DNA of 64,000 nt from positions 372,001 to 436,000 of the forward strand of contig NZ_FOCJ01000001.1 in NCBI RefSeq assembly GCF_900110075.1, given 5' to 3'. The notes beneath the pieces were generated by a model, which saw nothing but the letters and a program-made list of their open reading frames with translations, did no database searches and was not told the DNA's origin. This DNA comes from Paenibacillus sp. OV219. Its GTDB lineage: Bacteria; Bacillota; Bacilli; Paenibacillales; Paenibacillaceae. A program made the translations under genes and the position numbers. The first letter of the stretch is position 1. Each line of letters begins with the position of its first letter. Shown here in pieces: positions 41,153-50,262 of this stretch.

Positions 41153-42904
41153 TTGCTTACTTTCCCAAAACGTAAAAGCTTGGTCTTATCCACTACCCTA
41201 ACGTTGTCTCTTCTCTTCCTATGCGTAATCGCTGTTATGGTATGGACGCTATACAATGAACAAAAGAATGCTGCATTCAATGATTTTCGAGATGTCGGTG
41301 AGAAGCTGAGAGCGCAAGCACAAGTCAGCAGCCCTCTCATCGATCCTATAGCCGAAGCCTATGCCAACAAAAAGACGCCTGCAGCGGATGACGTAACGAA
41401 ACTTCAAAACCTACTGAGTGCTATGACAGATCCTGATCAAATAACTAACGCTTACTACATGTCCACGAATAAATTCGAGAAGGACGGTGAGCAGAATCTC
41501 ATTACGATGATACAATCCAGCCAAAGCAGCGCCGGCAGTAATGATAACGGCACGGACTATCCCCTGGATGATGTGTTTCTGGACAGCTATAACCGTGTCA
41601 TGGCAGGAGAATCCGTATTAACCGAGCCTTACTCGGATGACATCGGAACCTGGATTTCTTACTTGGCACCTATCAAAGACGAGGATGGACAAATAGTCGC
41701 CATGTTCGGACTGGACTTTGACTACGGCAAGGTGAAGCATAATTTGTCATCTCTACTATGGAAAGCGATCGGTATTGGAGGATTTGCAGCCGTTCTGGCG
41801 ATAGGTATTTTATTCTTCCTTATTCGAATGGCGATTCGGCCGCTTCGATTGCTGGCAGCTACTGCCCAGGAGGCCGCGAAAGGTAATTTGACGATTACAT
41901 TGCCCATAACGAGCAGCAACGAAATCGGTCAAGCGGCTTCCTCCTTCAACGAGATGATCCAAAGCTTGCGCGAGTTGACAGGCAGCATCAAGAAAACATC
42001 GTATGAAGTAACGGAGTCTTCGCTTCATCTGAAAGAAATTTCCGACCAAACGGCCAATGCCACTCAAGAAATTACAGTGGCCATTCAATCTGTCGCCTCC
42101 GGCACGGAATTGCAGCTTCGCAGTTCTCAGGAGTCCGGTCGCGCAATGACGGAGATGGCTATTGGCATCCAGCGGATTACCGAATCGTCAGCAGCCGTGT
42201 CTGATCTGTCATTCCATACGACCGAACAGGCAGTTGAAGGTGAACAAGCGATCTCAAGAACGTTACAACAAATGAAAACGATGGAATTGGGCGTCTTTAC
42301 CGCCGTGGATACGATGCAGGAGTTGCAAGTGTCTAGCGGAAAAATTGGCGAAATACTAGGTCTCATTGCTGATGTCGCTAATCAAACGAACCTGCTTGCT
42401 CTGAATGCATCAATCGAAGCCGCCCGCGCTGGAGAACACGGCAGAGGGTTCGCGGTTGTCGCTCTTGAAATTCGTAAGCTGGCCGAACGTTCCAAGACAT
42501 CCTCTGACGATGTTCGAGAAATCCTTCAGGCGATTGAGACCCAAACCTCAGAAGCCGCATCCAAGCTAATTATTTCTGCCGAGGAAGCGCGTGCTGTTAC
42601 TGAATTAACAGAAGCAACAGGTGTGTCGTTCCGAACGATTCTCTCATCAGTGAAACAAGTGTCCGAGCTCATACAGGAAGTATCGGCAGCATGTCAGCAA
42701 ATGTCCGCTAGCAGTCAGCAGATTGCCGCAACCTTAGAGGAGCAGACACGTATCGCCGATACGTCTTCTTCTCATTCTCATCATGTAGCGGCCGCATCCG
42801 AGGAGCAGCTCGCATCCGTCGAAGAAGTCGCTCGCGCATCCGAGCAACTTCGCTCAATGGCGAGCAAGCTGAGCGAGGCTGTAAGTAAGTTTGAGCTTGA
42901 ATAA
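41153..42904 (+). CDS. Methyl-accepting chemotaxis protein
   Basis: 583 residues from TTG 41153, seven bases after GAGGTG. First membrane helix at about residues 9-31, a Cache-like extracytoplasmic sensor of about 165 residues ([23 protein letters not shown] at its membrane-proximal end), second helix at about 203-225, HAMP domain, then a long coiled-coil signalling domain. The conserved hairpin tip is [38 protein letters not shown] split by the turn at EAARAGE. It relays ligand binding to CheA/CheW. The ligand is unknown. It is alone in its operon, as is common for chemoreceptors. Confidence 0.95.
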   Translation: MLTFPKRKSLVLSTTLTLSLLFLCVIAVMVWTLYNEQKNAAFNDFRDVGEKLRAQAQVSSPLIDPIAEAYANKKTPAADDVTKLQNLLSAMTDPDQITNAYYMSTNKFEKDGEQNLITMIQSSQSSAGSNDNGTDYPLDDVFLDSYNRVMAGESVLTEPYSDDIGTWISYLAPIKDEDGQIVAMFGLDFDYGKVKHNLSSLLWKAIGIGGFAAVLAIGILFFLIRMAIRPLRLLAATAQEAAKGNLTITLPITSSNEIGQAASSFNEMIQSLRELTGSIKKTSYEVTESSLHLKEISDQTANATQEITVAIQSVASGTELQLRSSQESGRAMTEMAIGIQRITESSAAVSDLSFHTTEQAVEGEQAISRTLQQMKTMELGVFTAVDTMQELQVSSGKIGEILGLIADVANQTNLLALNASIEAARAGEHGRGFAVVALEIRKLAERSKTSSDDVREILQAIETQTSEAASKLIISAEEARAVTELTEATGVSFRTILSSVKQVSELIQEVSAACQQMSASSQQIAATLEEQTRIADTSSSHSHHVAAASEEQLASVEEVARASEQLRSMASKLSEAVSKFELE

Positions 42905-42917
42905 TGGAGCGATATAG

Positions 42918-42952
42918 AAAAAAGGCGGTACCTTTGGGTATCGCCTTTTTCA
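42918..42952. terminator. Terminator after the chemoreceptor gene
   Basis: Stem AAAAAGGCGGTACC/GGTATCGCCTTTTT with one mismatch; T-runs on both strands, so it may also serve the converging ABC ATPase gene. Confidence 0.85.
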
Positions 42953-43031
42953 TTATGAGTGCATGGGAAATCGTAGAGTCCGGATTCATCGCATGCGCTA
43001 ACGGTAGCCATGGATATGTAACATATGGAAC

Positions 43032-43874
43032 TCACTTCGCATTCTCCGCAAAAATCGAATGAACATTACCCTCTGGATCGCCGTTATCGGATCCAGATTT
43101 TTCCACTATCCGCACATATACTCGCTTATTATACTCTTCCACAATAACAGGCGATTCGAAGAACTCGCTAAGTCGGTCTGTAGTGAGTGCATCCTCGGTT
43201 CTTCCGCTGTACACGACTTCGCCGGTGCGGAGGAGCAGCACATGAGTAAACACAGGTAAAATCTCCTCTGTATGATGCGTGACATAAATTAAAGTCGGCG
43301 CATCGTCGCTTTCGGCTAGATCCTTGATGCTGGAAAGCAGCCGCTCACGGGAGAAAAGATCAAGGCCGGTGCACGGTTCGTCCAGAATGAGTATGCGTGG
43401 CTTGGCCATTAGTGCGCGAGCGATTAGCACCTTCTGCTTCTCGCCCTGTGAGCAGGTACGGAACTCTCGGTCCCATAGGTGGGCACAGCCTAATTTCTCC
43501 ATCAGCGATTGCGCGAATGCCAAATCCTCGTCTGAAATCGCATCATAGATTCCGATCGTTGCATGTTTACCGCTGATTACGATGTTCTGTGTCCGATCGC
43601 TGACATATAACTTCTCCTGCAGCGACGAACTGACCCAGCCGATAGATTTGCGCAGATCACGCAAATCAATTTCGCCGAAAGGAAAGCCGAGCACGCTGAC
43701 GGATCCTTCAGATGGCCAAAAGTACCCGTTAACGATATTCAGCAGCGTTGTTTTGCCAGAGCCGTTCAGACCAAGCAAAGCCCAGTGCTCGCCTGGCGCG
43801 ACCTGCCAATTTACATCATTTAGCAGTGTTAGCCCCTCGCGGCGCCATGTGACGTGATTCATATGAATAATCAT
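43032..43874 (-). CDS. ABC transporter ATP-binding protein (YlmA-like)
   Basis: 280 residues, ATG 43874 behind AGGGGGA. Walker A GLNGSGKTTL, Q-loop-region SIGWVSSSLQ, signature CSQGEKQKVLIARALM (LSGGE replaced by CSQGE), Walker B ILILDEPCTGLD and H-loop YVTHHTEEI. The sequence resembles YlmA/ModF-type orphan ATPases. There is no permease gene next to it, so it either joins a remote membrane partner or has a non-transport role. TATAAT lies upstream on the minus strand (43905-43900). Confidence 0.88.
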   Translation of the reverse strand: MIIHMNHVTWRREGLTLLNDVNWQVAPGEHWALLGLNGSGKTTLLNIVNGYFWPSEGSVSVLGFPFGEIDLRDLRKSIGWVSSSLQEKLYVSDRTQNIVISGKHATIGIYDAISDEDLAFAQSLMEKLGCAHLWDREFRTCSQGEKQKVLIARALMAKPRILILDEPCTGLDLFSRERLLSSIKDLAESDDAPTLIYVTHHTEEILPVFTHVLLLRTGEVVYSGRTEDALTTDRLSEFFESPVIVEEYNKRVYVRIVEKSGSDNGDPEGNVHSIFAENAK

Positions 43875-43984
43875 TGGAAGATCCCCCTGTTCGATTCCTA
43901 TATTATAACGAACGGAATGAAAAAGGTCGTTACAATTAGTGCCTCAGCAAATTCAGTCTATAACTAATTACCTAGGGATTTTAG

Positions 43985-44295
43985 GTCGATATATAAAGTT
44001 CGGTTGCCAAGAGACGAGGAAAGACCGGATTTTGACTATCACTATGTATCCAGAGAAGAATTTGAAGATGCGGAGCGCAGCGGTCGTTTTGTGCAAACGG
44101 TGGAAATCGATAAAGAACGGTACGGGATTCGCATAAGGGGCCGGACCGGAACTAGTCGATCATGTGCTGAATCATTACACGGAAGAAGTTGGGTATCGTA
44201 AAGAATGCGATCACGTCTTTCAAAATCTTCATTTAACGGATACGCTCAATCATATAAGGGAAGTCATTCGCAGGTATCGGCCAGATTTGCGTTAG
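43985..44295 (+). pseudogene. Guanylate-kinase-like remnant
   Basis: Two adjacent frames together read as the middle and end of a guanylate-kinase-like domain. PRDEERPDFDYHYVSREEFE and VEIDKERYGIR (44004-44130) resemble the GMP-binding region of Gmk. After a one-base shift near 44135 the frame reads GPELVDHVLNHYTEE and HIREVIRRYRPDLR to a stop at 44293-44295. The P-loop half is missing and the start is frameshifted near 44004. It is a broken paralogue, not the essential gmk. Together with 43875-43984, where I see nothing, it fills the 456-bp gap. Confidence 0.6.
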
Positions 44296-44330
44296 GCTTC
44301 AGCTCTAGAGTACAAAGTGGAGGTAAAGGG

Positions 44331-44933
44331 ATGGGAAATACAGATATTTTTGAAGCAATGGCAGGTAAATACGACACGACGGAAAGAATTCAAATCGCGA
44401 AGGTCGCGTCAAACGCTATTCGTGAATATATAGAGAACGGAACGGACAAAAGTGCGATTGATTTCGGATGTGGAACTGGACTTGTTGGACTGAATTTGCT
44501 GGATGATTTCGGGCACATCATCTTTTTGGATAGTTCACCAAATATGCTTGAACAGATTAATCTAAAAATAGCGGATGCCGGTATCCAGAATGCCAGTACG
44601 CTATGCTTCGATTTTGAAACCGGATTTAGTTCTGAGATCCGAGCGGATTATATCTTTATGGCTCAAGTTTTACTTCACATCAGAGATGTAGAGCACATAT
44701 TGTCAAAGTTATATGAAGTGCTGAATCCGGGAGGGCACTTGCTGATCGTAGACTTCGACAAGAATGAGAACGTTTCAGCAGAAATGGTTCATAATGGATT
44801 TGATCAGGGAGCCCTTAACGATCTGATGTCCAAGATTGGATTCAAAGATATAAGCTCCAAAACCGTTTATAGTGGCAGTAAAATCTTCATGAATCAAGAT
44901 GCTTCTTTATTTATTATGGATGCGAGAAAATAA
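44331..44933 (+). CDS. Class I SAM-dependent methyltransferase
   Basis: 200 residues from ATG 44331 behind GTGGAGGTAAAG; the longer in-frame start lies inside the preceding remnant. Motif I is AIDFGCGTGLVGL, the acidic end of strand 2 is IIFLDSSPNML, motif II region is ADYIFMAQVLLHIRD and post-II is LNPGGHLLIVDFDKNE. This is the UbiE/Methyltransf_25-like group. The substrate is unknown. Followed by its own terminator. Confidence 0.88.
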   Translation: MGNTDIFEAMAGKYDTTERIQIAKVASNAIREYIENGTDKSAIDFGCGTGLVGLNLLDDFGHIIFLDSSPNMLEQINLKIADAGIQNASTLCFDFETGFSSEIRADYIFMAQVLLHIRDVEHILSKLYEVLNPGGHLLIVDFDKNENVSAEMVHNGFDQGALNDLMSKIGFKDISSKTVYSGSKIFMNQDASLFIMDARK

Positions 44934-44948
44934 GCATGTGAAACTTAG

Positions 44949-44978
44949 GCGCGACCTGAAATAGGTTGCGTTTTTTTA
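44949..44978 (+). terminator. Terminator after the methyltransferase gene
   Basis: Eight-base stem CGCGACCT/AGGTTGCG with one wobble, loop GAAAT, then seven T. Confidence 0.88.
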
Positions 44979-45005
44979 TTTGACTCACATAAATTGCATC
45001 TTTAC

Positions 45006-45054
45006 AGGACACCTTATGGTGTCGTATTATGAAATAGGACACTTTATGGTGTCC
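45006..45054 (+). promoter_or_regulatory. Paired palindromic operators before the DoxX gene
   Basis: AGGACACCTTATGGTGTCG (45006-45024) and AGGACACTTTATGGTGTCC (45036-45054) are two copies of one palindrome, GGACAC-N6-GTGTCC, with centres exactly 30 bp apart (about three helix turns). They sit 28 bp before the DoxX start. No regulator gene is adjacent. The length and symmetry suit an ArsR/MarR/HxlR-sized dimer; which one is unknown. Confidence 0.75.
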
Positions 45055-45081
45055 AATATAACAATGAAATGAGGACTTCAA

Positions 45082-45450
45082 ATGCACATACTTTCCATCG
45101 TTCTTCAAAGCTGGCTGCTCTTCTCCATGGCTTTCTTTGGTGTAAGCAAGGTTACAGGAGCTCAGCATCAAGTAGAGTTATTCGATTCCATTCAATTTCC
45201 TCAGTGGTTCCGCGGCATTACGGGCATGATCCAACTTGCTACAGCCGCATTGCTCATCATCGGCTACTGGTATCCGGGAGCTGCCTCATGGGCAGGAATC
45301 GGGATCGGCATTATGATGCTGGTAGCGGTTCTCTCGCATGTCCGAGTTAAGCATTCGTTCGGTAAGATTTTCCCGGCACTCCTCAACATCGCTTTGGCAA
45401 TTGCTGTCCTGCTGTTATTCGCAGACGATCTGTCACATCCTTTTAGCTAA
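45082..45450 (+). CDS. DoxX-family membrane protein
   Basis: 122 residues with four hydrophobic helices: LSIVLQSWLLFSMAFFGVSK, ITGMIQLATAALLIIGYW, IGIGIMMLVAVLSHVRV and ALLNIALAIAVLLLF. This is the DoxX-like pattern, with the GVSKVTG and HVRVKH loops at the membrane edges. ATGAGGA precedes the ATG. DoxX-like proteins take part in redox or thiol stress responses in some bacteria, but their biochemistry is unclear. The paired operators upstream show that it is an inducible single gene. Confidence 0.85.
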   Translation: MHILSIVLQSWLLFSMAFFGVSKVTGAQHQVELFDSIQFPQWFRGITGMIQLATAALLIIGYWYPGAASWAGIGIGIMMLVAVLSHVRVKHSFGKIFPALLNIALAIAVLLLFADDLSHPFS

Positions 45451-45472
45451 GGCATCCATTTCCAGGTACGTC

Positions 45473-45501
45473 AAACACGTCGATTCTCGGCGTGTTTTTT
45501 G
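45473..45501 (+). terminator. Terminator after the DoxX gene
   Basis: Stem AAACACGTCG/CGGCGTGTTT with one mismatch and loop ATTCT, followed by six T in all. Confidence 0.85.
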
Positions 45502-45608
45502 CTTTTCGGATGCTCCCGCAGTGTGGTTTTAATAAATTTTTTATTTTTTCCCATCCTAATTTTTAAATTCTCTCCATTACTCTTGAGGAGGTAAAGGAGG
45601 AGCGAAAC

Positions 45609-46535
45609 ATGAAAAAAATGATTGTTGTCATGATGTTGTTGCTTGTATGCGGCTTGATCATATTCGGGAAACAGTATGCTGCGAAAGAAAACGAGGTGAA
45701 TGAGCAAGGGCCGAAACAAGCAGATCAGCCCCAATCTCAATCCCAATCTCAATCTCAATCTCAATCGGGACCGAAGCAGACTGTGCTCACCTTAGATAAG
45801 GACGACATCTACAAAGGCGATTTATTGCTCGTGAACGCACAGCATTCCGTGCCAAAAGGATACAAAGTATCGGATGTTATCAATTTGTTCGAGCATCAAG
45901 ATTTGTTGAATGGCTTTGGCATACTGGACAATACTGTCGAGCTGCCGATGGATATGCTGAATCGATTTGACGAGATGATTGGTGCAGCAGAGAAGGATGG
46001 CGTCAGTCACTTTCTAATCAATAGCGGATACAGAGATAAGGCAAAACAAGCGGAGCTGTACGATAAGCTGGGATCGGACCAAGCGAATCCGCCAGGCTAC
46101 AGTGAGCATAATCTAGGGCTGTCGATGGATATTGGATCCACGCTCGGAGCTATGAAGAGTTCGCCAGAGGGCGAGTGGTTGAAGAAGAACGCCTGGAAGC
46201 ATGGCTTTGTCGTGCGTTATCCGGAAGATAAGACGGATATTACGGGCATTATGTATGAGCCATGGCATTTTCGCTACGTAGGTCTTCCGCACAGCGCAAT
46301 TATGAACGAGTATGACTTTGTTTTGGAGGAATACTTGGCTTACTTGAAGGAGCAAAGCAGCATTCACGCAGAAGTTGCTGGCAAAATGTACACGATTTCC
46401 TATTATCCAATCAAAGGCAAGCTGGAGCTGGTGGTTCCGAGTGATGGAAGCTATACCATATCTGGGGATAATAGGGATGGAGTCATTGTAACGACATGGG
46501 AAGATGATTCATCAAGCAAGAAGGTGGCTGGATAA
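45609..46535 (+). CDS. VanY-type D,D-carboxypeptidase (peptidase M15B)
   Basis: 308 residues behind GGAGGTAAAGGAGGAG. N-terminal signal-anchor MKKMIVVMMLLLVCGLIIFG, then a linker holding six Gln-Ser dipeptides encoded by a CAATCT hexamer repeat (about 45731-45766). The catalytic domain has SGYRDKAKQAELYDKLG, the zinc motif SEHNLGLSMDIG and EPWHFRYVG, all complete for a Zn-dependent D-Ala-D-Ala carboxypeptidase. It would trim the terminal D-Ala of wall precursors outside the membrane. A C-terminal extension (260-308) is beta-rich. First gene of a vanY-vanZ-vanR-vanS-like operon; its stop overlaps the vanZ start by one base. Confidence 0.92.
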   Translation: MKKMIVVMMLLLVCGLIIFGKQYAAKENEVNEQGPKQADQPQSQSQSQSQSQSGPKQTVLTLDKDDIYKGDLLLVNAQHSVPKGYKVSDVINLFEHQDLLNGFGILDNTVELPMDMLNRFDEMIGAAEKDGVSHFLINSGYRDKAKQAELYDKLGSDQANPPGYSEHNLGLSMDIGSTLGAMKSSPEGEWLKKNAWKHGFVVRYPEDKTDITGIMYEPWHFRYVGLPHSAIMNEYDFVLEEYLAYLKEQSSIHAEVAGKMYTISYYPIKGKLELVVPSDGSYTISGDNRDGVIVTTWEDDSSSKKVAG

Positions 46536-47062
46536 TGTCGAAGGAACGAGTTATTCTGCTGCGTGTTCTTCTTGGAGCTTATTTGTATTTGGTCATGAAG
46601 GTCATCCTGTTTAAAGGCGGTTCCATCGACATCACCTATCTTAGGCAGCAGTTCGAGATGAGCTGGTATGATCCTGCGCACGTAGTGATGAAGATGAAGC
46701 AAGGGAATCTAATTCCTTTCCATGAAATAAGAAGGACACTGAACGACATGACCGACAATGGATTACTGAATCTGATCGGCAATATAGCGATTTTCTTGCC
46801 ATTCGGCGTGCTGACTGGCTGGCTACACTCACAGCGGCGGTTAACCGTCTTAGCTGTGGTGATGCAATCTTTGCTGCTTAGCTCGGTGCTAGAAATTTCA
46901 CAGGCGGTATTCTCGATTGGCCAATTTGATGTAGACGATCTTATTCTGAATACGTACGGGGGGTTGGTGGGATGTATCTTGTATGGGCTGTTTGCCGCCA
47001 TTCTCGGCTTGTTTACCTCTCGAAGTGCCAAACAACTGACGCCTCCTGGACAAAACTGTTAA
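46535..47062 (+). CDS. VanZ-like membrane protein
   Basis: 175 residues, with the ATG overlapping the VanY stop (TAATG). Four to five membrane helices with the VanZ signatures NLIPFHEI, LNLIGNIAIFLPFGVLTGWL, SSVLEISQAVFSIGQFDVDDLILNTYGGLVGCILYG. VanZ raises resistance to teicoplanin in enterococci by an unknown route and homologues are common in Firmicutes. Here it is coupled to VanY and a two-component system, so a cell-wall stress function is likely. Confidence 0.9.
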   Translation: MSKERVILLRVLLGAYLYLVMKVILFKGGSIDITYLRQQFEMSWYDPAHVVMKMKQGNLIPFHEIRRTLNDMTDNGLLNLIGNIAIFLPFGVLTGWLHSQRRLTVLAVVMQSLLLSSVLEISQAVFSIGQFDVDDLILNTYGGLVGCILYGLFAAILGLFTSRSAKQLTPPGQNC

Positions 47063-47096
47063 AATAGATGAAAACGATGCAAGTGAGGAGGTTACG

Positions 47097-47798
47097 ATGA
47101 AGCAGCCGATTACGATTCTAATTGCAGATGATGATGCGGAGATTGCAGATCTGGTTGAGCTGCACATGATGAAGGAAGGATATCGTTGTATCAAAGCATT
47201 GGATGGCTCAGAAGCCGTAGACGCAATCCTGAAACACCATATTGATCTGGCGATTCTCGATATTATGATGCCGAAGCTGAATGGCTACGAAGTAACAAGG
47301 CAAATCCGCGACAAGCATCATATGCCGATCATCTTCCTAAGTGCGAAGACCTCTGATCTTGATAAAATAACCGGTCTTGTACAAGGTGCAGACGACTACA
47401 TGACAAAGCCTTTTAATCCGATGGAATTGGTCGCACGGGTGAACGCACAGCTCAGGCGCTCCCTGCAATTTAGCCGACCTTCAGCTGCAGCAGGCAAGCC
47501 AATTGTTGAAGCGGGCTGCGTCGTCATTAATCCCGAGGAACGTTCGGTTCTCGTGAATGGAAATCCCGTATCGCTAACACCTAAAGAATTTGAAATCTTG
47601 CACTTGCTTGTTAGTTATCCGAAAAAAGTGTTCAGTACAGAGCATATTTTCCAACAGGTGTGGGGGGAAGAATACTACGAGGGCAACAATACGGTTATGG
47701 TGCACATCCGTACGCTGCGGAAGAAGCTTGGCGATGATTTGAACAAGAACAAACTGATCAAAACAATATGGGGAGTCGGTTATTCTTATCATGGCTAA
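47097..47798 (+). CDS. VanR-like response regulator (OmpR family)
   Basis: 233 residues behind GTGAGGAGG. The receiver domain has acidic pocket DDDAE, phosphoacceptor in AILDIMMPKLNGYEV, switch Ser in IFLSAKTSD and Lys in DYMTKPFNP. The C-terminal winged helix has SLTPKEFEILHLLVSYP and NTVMVHIRTLRKKLGDD. The sequence resembles VanR and related cell-wall regulators. It overlaps the kinase gene by 8 bases and follows VanZ by 34 bp, so it is probably part of the same transcript. Confidence 0.92.
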   Translation: MKQPITILIADDDAEIADLVELHMMKEGYRCIKALDGSEAVDAILKHHIDLAILDIMMPKLNGYEVTRQIRDKHHMPIIFLSAKTSDLDKITGLVQGADDYMTKPFNPMELVARVNAQLRRSLQFSRPSAAAGKPIVEAGCVVINPEERSVLVNGNPVSLTPKEFEILHLLVSYPKKVFSTEHIFQQVWGEEYYEGNNTVMVHIRTLRKKLGDDLNKNKLIKTIWGVGYSYHG

Positions 47799-48915
47799 AC
47801 GATTTCGAAGCTTCAGATTCAACATGATTGTGCTCGTCGGTCTTAGCATGCTGTTATCCGGGGCGATTACATTCGTCATCTATAAGGTCGCACAAGGCTA
47901 TTATCATACGACTAAGTATGAAGATCCATCGACCAAGCTTCGTGTGTTCATCAAACAGGTCGGGGACGTTAACTTCTTTCTCCTCTTCTTTATCCCGATG
48001 TCGATTTCTTTCTTCTTTCTGCTCACGAAGCAGTACGCGCAGTACTTTCGGGATATTTCAGGAGGCATTAACCAGCTTGCATCTGGCAATTTCGAGACCA
48101 GAATCGTCATTCCATCGACAGACGAATTCGGTGACATCGCGAGGGACATCAATCTGGCGGGGGAGAAGCTCCGTCAAGCGCTAGCGCGGGGAGATTTTGC
48201 AGAGAATAGCAAGGAACAGCTCGTTCTGAATCTAGCGCATGATCTCCGTACACCTTTAACGTCCGTTATTGGATATTTGGATTTTATACTGAAGAATGAG
48301 CACTTGTCTCCCGAGCAAGCCAAGCACTATACCTCCATTGCGTACACGAAATCGCAACGACTGGAAAGGCTTATTGACAACTTGTTTGAAGTCACCAGAA
48401 TGAATTATGGAAAGCTGTCCGTTGACTATAATAATCCGGTGGATCTTAGCGAGCTGCTGCTTCAATTGAATGAAGAGCTCTATCCGTTGTTCGAGAAACA
48501 GAGCTTAATTTCTCGTTTGAATTTGACTCCTGCGCTAAAGGTTCGCGGCGATAGTGAATTGCTGGTTCGTGTGTTTGAGAATTTGCTTAGTAATGCAGCG
48601 CACTATGGCAGGGAAGGCGAGTACGTAGATATCGATTGCCAGCTCGACTCCGAGGAGGTCGTCGTTCGCATTATCAATTACGGAGACAGTATCTCTCCAG
48701 AAGATCTGCCTCATCTATTCGACATGTTCTATACAAGCGACAAAGCGCGTACATATCACGAGGGCAGCACGGGACTCGGCCTGTTCATCGCTAAAAATAT
48801 CGTGGAGCAGCATCATGGTACGATAACAGTGAAGAGCAGCGTCGTTAGTACGATCTTTGAAGTGCGGCTGCCGTGTGAGCTAAATAAAGGCGAGACATCA
48901 ATTCTCATTGAATGA
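47791..48915 (+). CDS. VanS-like sensor histidine kinase
   Basis: 374 residues with two membrane helices (about 12-34 and 64-84) enclosing a short extracytoplasmic loop of about 30 residues, as in VanS-type intramembrane sensors. HAMP follows, then H-box NLAHDLRTPLTSVIGYLD, N-box ENLLSNAAHYG and G-boxes GSTGLGLFIAKNIVEQHHG. It phosphorylates the overlapping VanR-like regulator. The signal is likely a wall precursor or wall-active antibiotic, by analogy. Confidence 0.92.
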   Translation: MAKRFRSFRFNMIVLVGLSMLLSGAITFVIYKVAQGYYHTTKYEDPSTKLRVFIKQVGDVNFFLLFFIPMSISFFFLLTKQYAQYFRDISGGINQLASGNFETRIVIPSTDEFGDIARDINLAGEKLRQALARGDFAENSKEQLVLNLAHDLRTPLTSVIGYLDFILKNEHLSPEQAKHYTSIAYTKSQRLERLIDNLFEVTRMNYGKLSVDYNNPVDLSELLLQLNEELYPLFEKQSLISRLNLTPALKVRGDSELLVRVFENLLSNAAHYGREGEYVDIDCQLDSEEVVVRIINYGDSISPEDLPHLFDMFYTSDKARTYHEGSTGLGLFIAKNIVEQHHGTITVKSSVVSTIFEVRLPCELNKGETSILIE

Positions 48916-49026
48916 GGAAAGATGGCTCGCTTTATTTGTTTTTTGGTAGTGAATTGGTAGTGAACGTGGAAGCGTCTAACAGCTAAGATGCCAATGGGTC
49001 ATAATTAACATTGGGGAGGAAAGAGG

Positions 49027-50262
49027 ATGAAATTCATTCGTATTATGCTTCTCGTCGCTATATTGGCGCTGACGGGGGTAACAGGTGCATTCGCAGCAGA
49101 TGCGAACGCGCCGCAAGCTTGGGGCGTATCCGTAGGCAAAATGATGTCGAAGGATACAGAAATGTTTTCGATGCAGCCTGGCGTCATCTACATTCATGAA
49201 GGGGACACGGTGAAGTTCACGAATAACGATATGGCTGCGCCCCACTTGCTCGGCTTCTTGATCGGCAATCCACCGCCGGGTGAGGACTTTGATATTACCA
49301 AATTTTCGCCAGCTAGCGGCTCTTCTTGGGCAGGAGACACGATGCTGTTCTCTCCGGAAATGCATCCAATGCAATCGTATTCCATTACGTTTACCAAGGC
49401 AGGCGCGTACGCCTATTATTGCCTGATTCACCCGATAATGAAAGGCACGGTCGTCGTCCTACCAAGCGGTAGTCTCCTTCCGAGCAAGGCGGAGCAGGCT
49501 GCGGTGAACAATGCGCTGATTGACGATCAAACAAAGGTTGCTGCAGATTGGAAGACCCTCAACGGCAAAGTGAATTACGACAAGAACAAGGACGGAACGC
49601 TGACATACAAAGTACTCGCAGGCATGGGAAATACTCAAGTCATGGTCAACGCTTTCCTGCCAGGCGAAGTGTACATTAATGCAGGGGATACAATCCAATG
49701 GCTGGCTGGAGCGCCTGGTGAAGCGCATACTGCCGTTGTGAATGCACCGAAAGGGATGCAGGTATTTACGGAAAAAGGCGTGAATCCCGATGTAGTGACG
49801 CCGCATAGCCCGGTTTACGATGGCAAAGGCTTCGCTTCGGCGGGAGTGCTAATGTTGAATGTGCCAGATTTCGGCAGTCCGAGCTTCAAGCTCACCTTTA
49901 CAAAACCCGGAACGTATACAGTGACGGATGTGCTTTGGGGCTACACTGGCAAGATCATCGTCGCTCCGAAAGGCGCTGTTAAGCTCACCGTGAATGACAA
50001 AGCGGTAGTGACAACGACGCTATTGAAGAACGGCCACGTCTTCGCCCCACTCTCCAGCGTTGCCAAAGCTTTAGGAGCTTCTTACCAGGTTTCCGGTAAA
50101 ACGGTCCTGGTTGGAGGGAAGAAGCTAGTAGCTACAGCAGATACCACTCCATATGTGTCGAAAGGCGTGACATACATCGCTGTGGAATCGGTGGCACAGC
50201 TGCTCGGCAAAACCTATACGTGGGATCAAACAGCGAAGCTGTTGTCCATCCGTACGAAATGA
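49027..50262 (+). CDS. Secreted two-cupredoxin protein with copper-amine-oxidase-N stalk domain
   Basis: 411 residues behind GGGGAGGAAAGAGG. Signal peptide residues 1-23 (LLVAILALTGVTGAFA). The first cupredoxin (about 30-150) has His in AAPHLLG and YYCLIHPIMKG, giving the full type-1 copper set His, Cys, His, Met. The second cupredoxin-like unit (about 190-315) keeps the fold (GDTIQWLAGAPGEAHTAV, KPGTYTVTDVLWGYTGKIIV) but lacks Cys-His-Met and should not bind type-1 copper. The C-terminal 85 residues are a copper-amine-oxidase-N domain (VFAPLSSVAKALGASYQV, YIAVESVAQLLGKTY), a common wall-associated module in Paenibacillus. Translationally coupled to the multicopper oxidase. Confidence 0.87.
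   Translation: MKFIRIMLLVAILALTGVTGAFAADANAPQAWGVSVGKMMSKDTEMFSMQPGVIYIHEGDTVKFTNNDMAAPHLLGFLIGNPPPGEDFDITKFSPASGSSWAGDTMLFSPEMHPMQSYSITFTKAGAYAYYCLIHPIMKGTVVVLPSGSLLPSKAEQAAVNNALIDDQTKVAADWKTLNGKVNYDKNKDGTLTYKVLAGMGNTQVMVNAFLPGEVYINAGDTIQWLAGAPGEAHTAVVNAPKGMQVFTEKGVNPDVVTPHSPVYDGKGFASAGVLMLNVPDFGSPSFKLTFTKPGTYTVTDVLWGYTGKIIVAPKGAVKLTVNDKAVVTTTLLKNGHVFAPLSSVAKALGASYQVSGKTVLVGGKKLVATADTTPYVSKGVTYIAVESVAQLLGKTYTWDQTAKLLSIRTK

Noticed and set aside
43985..44295. Functional guanylate kinase (gmk)
   Set aside because: The P-loop half is missing and at least one internal frameshift is needed; the essential gmk must lie elsewhere.
45609..48915. Acquired glycopeptide resistance cluster
   Set aside because: vanH, vanA/B ligase and vanX are absent, so the genes alone do not indicate high-level resistance.
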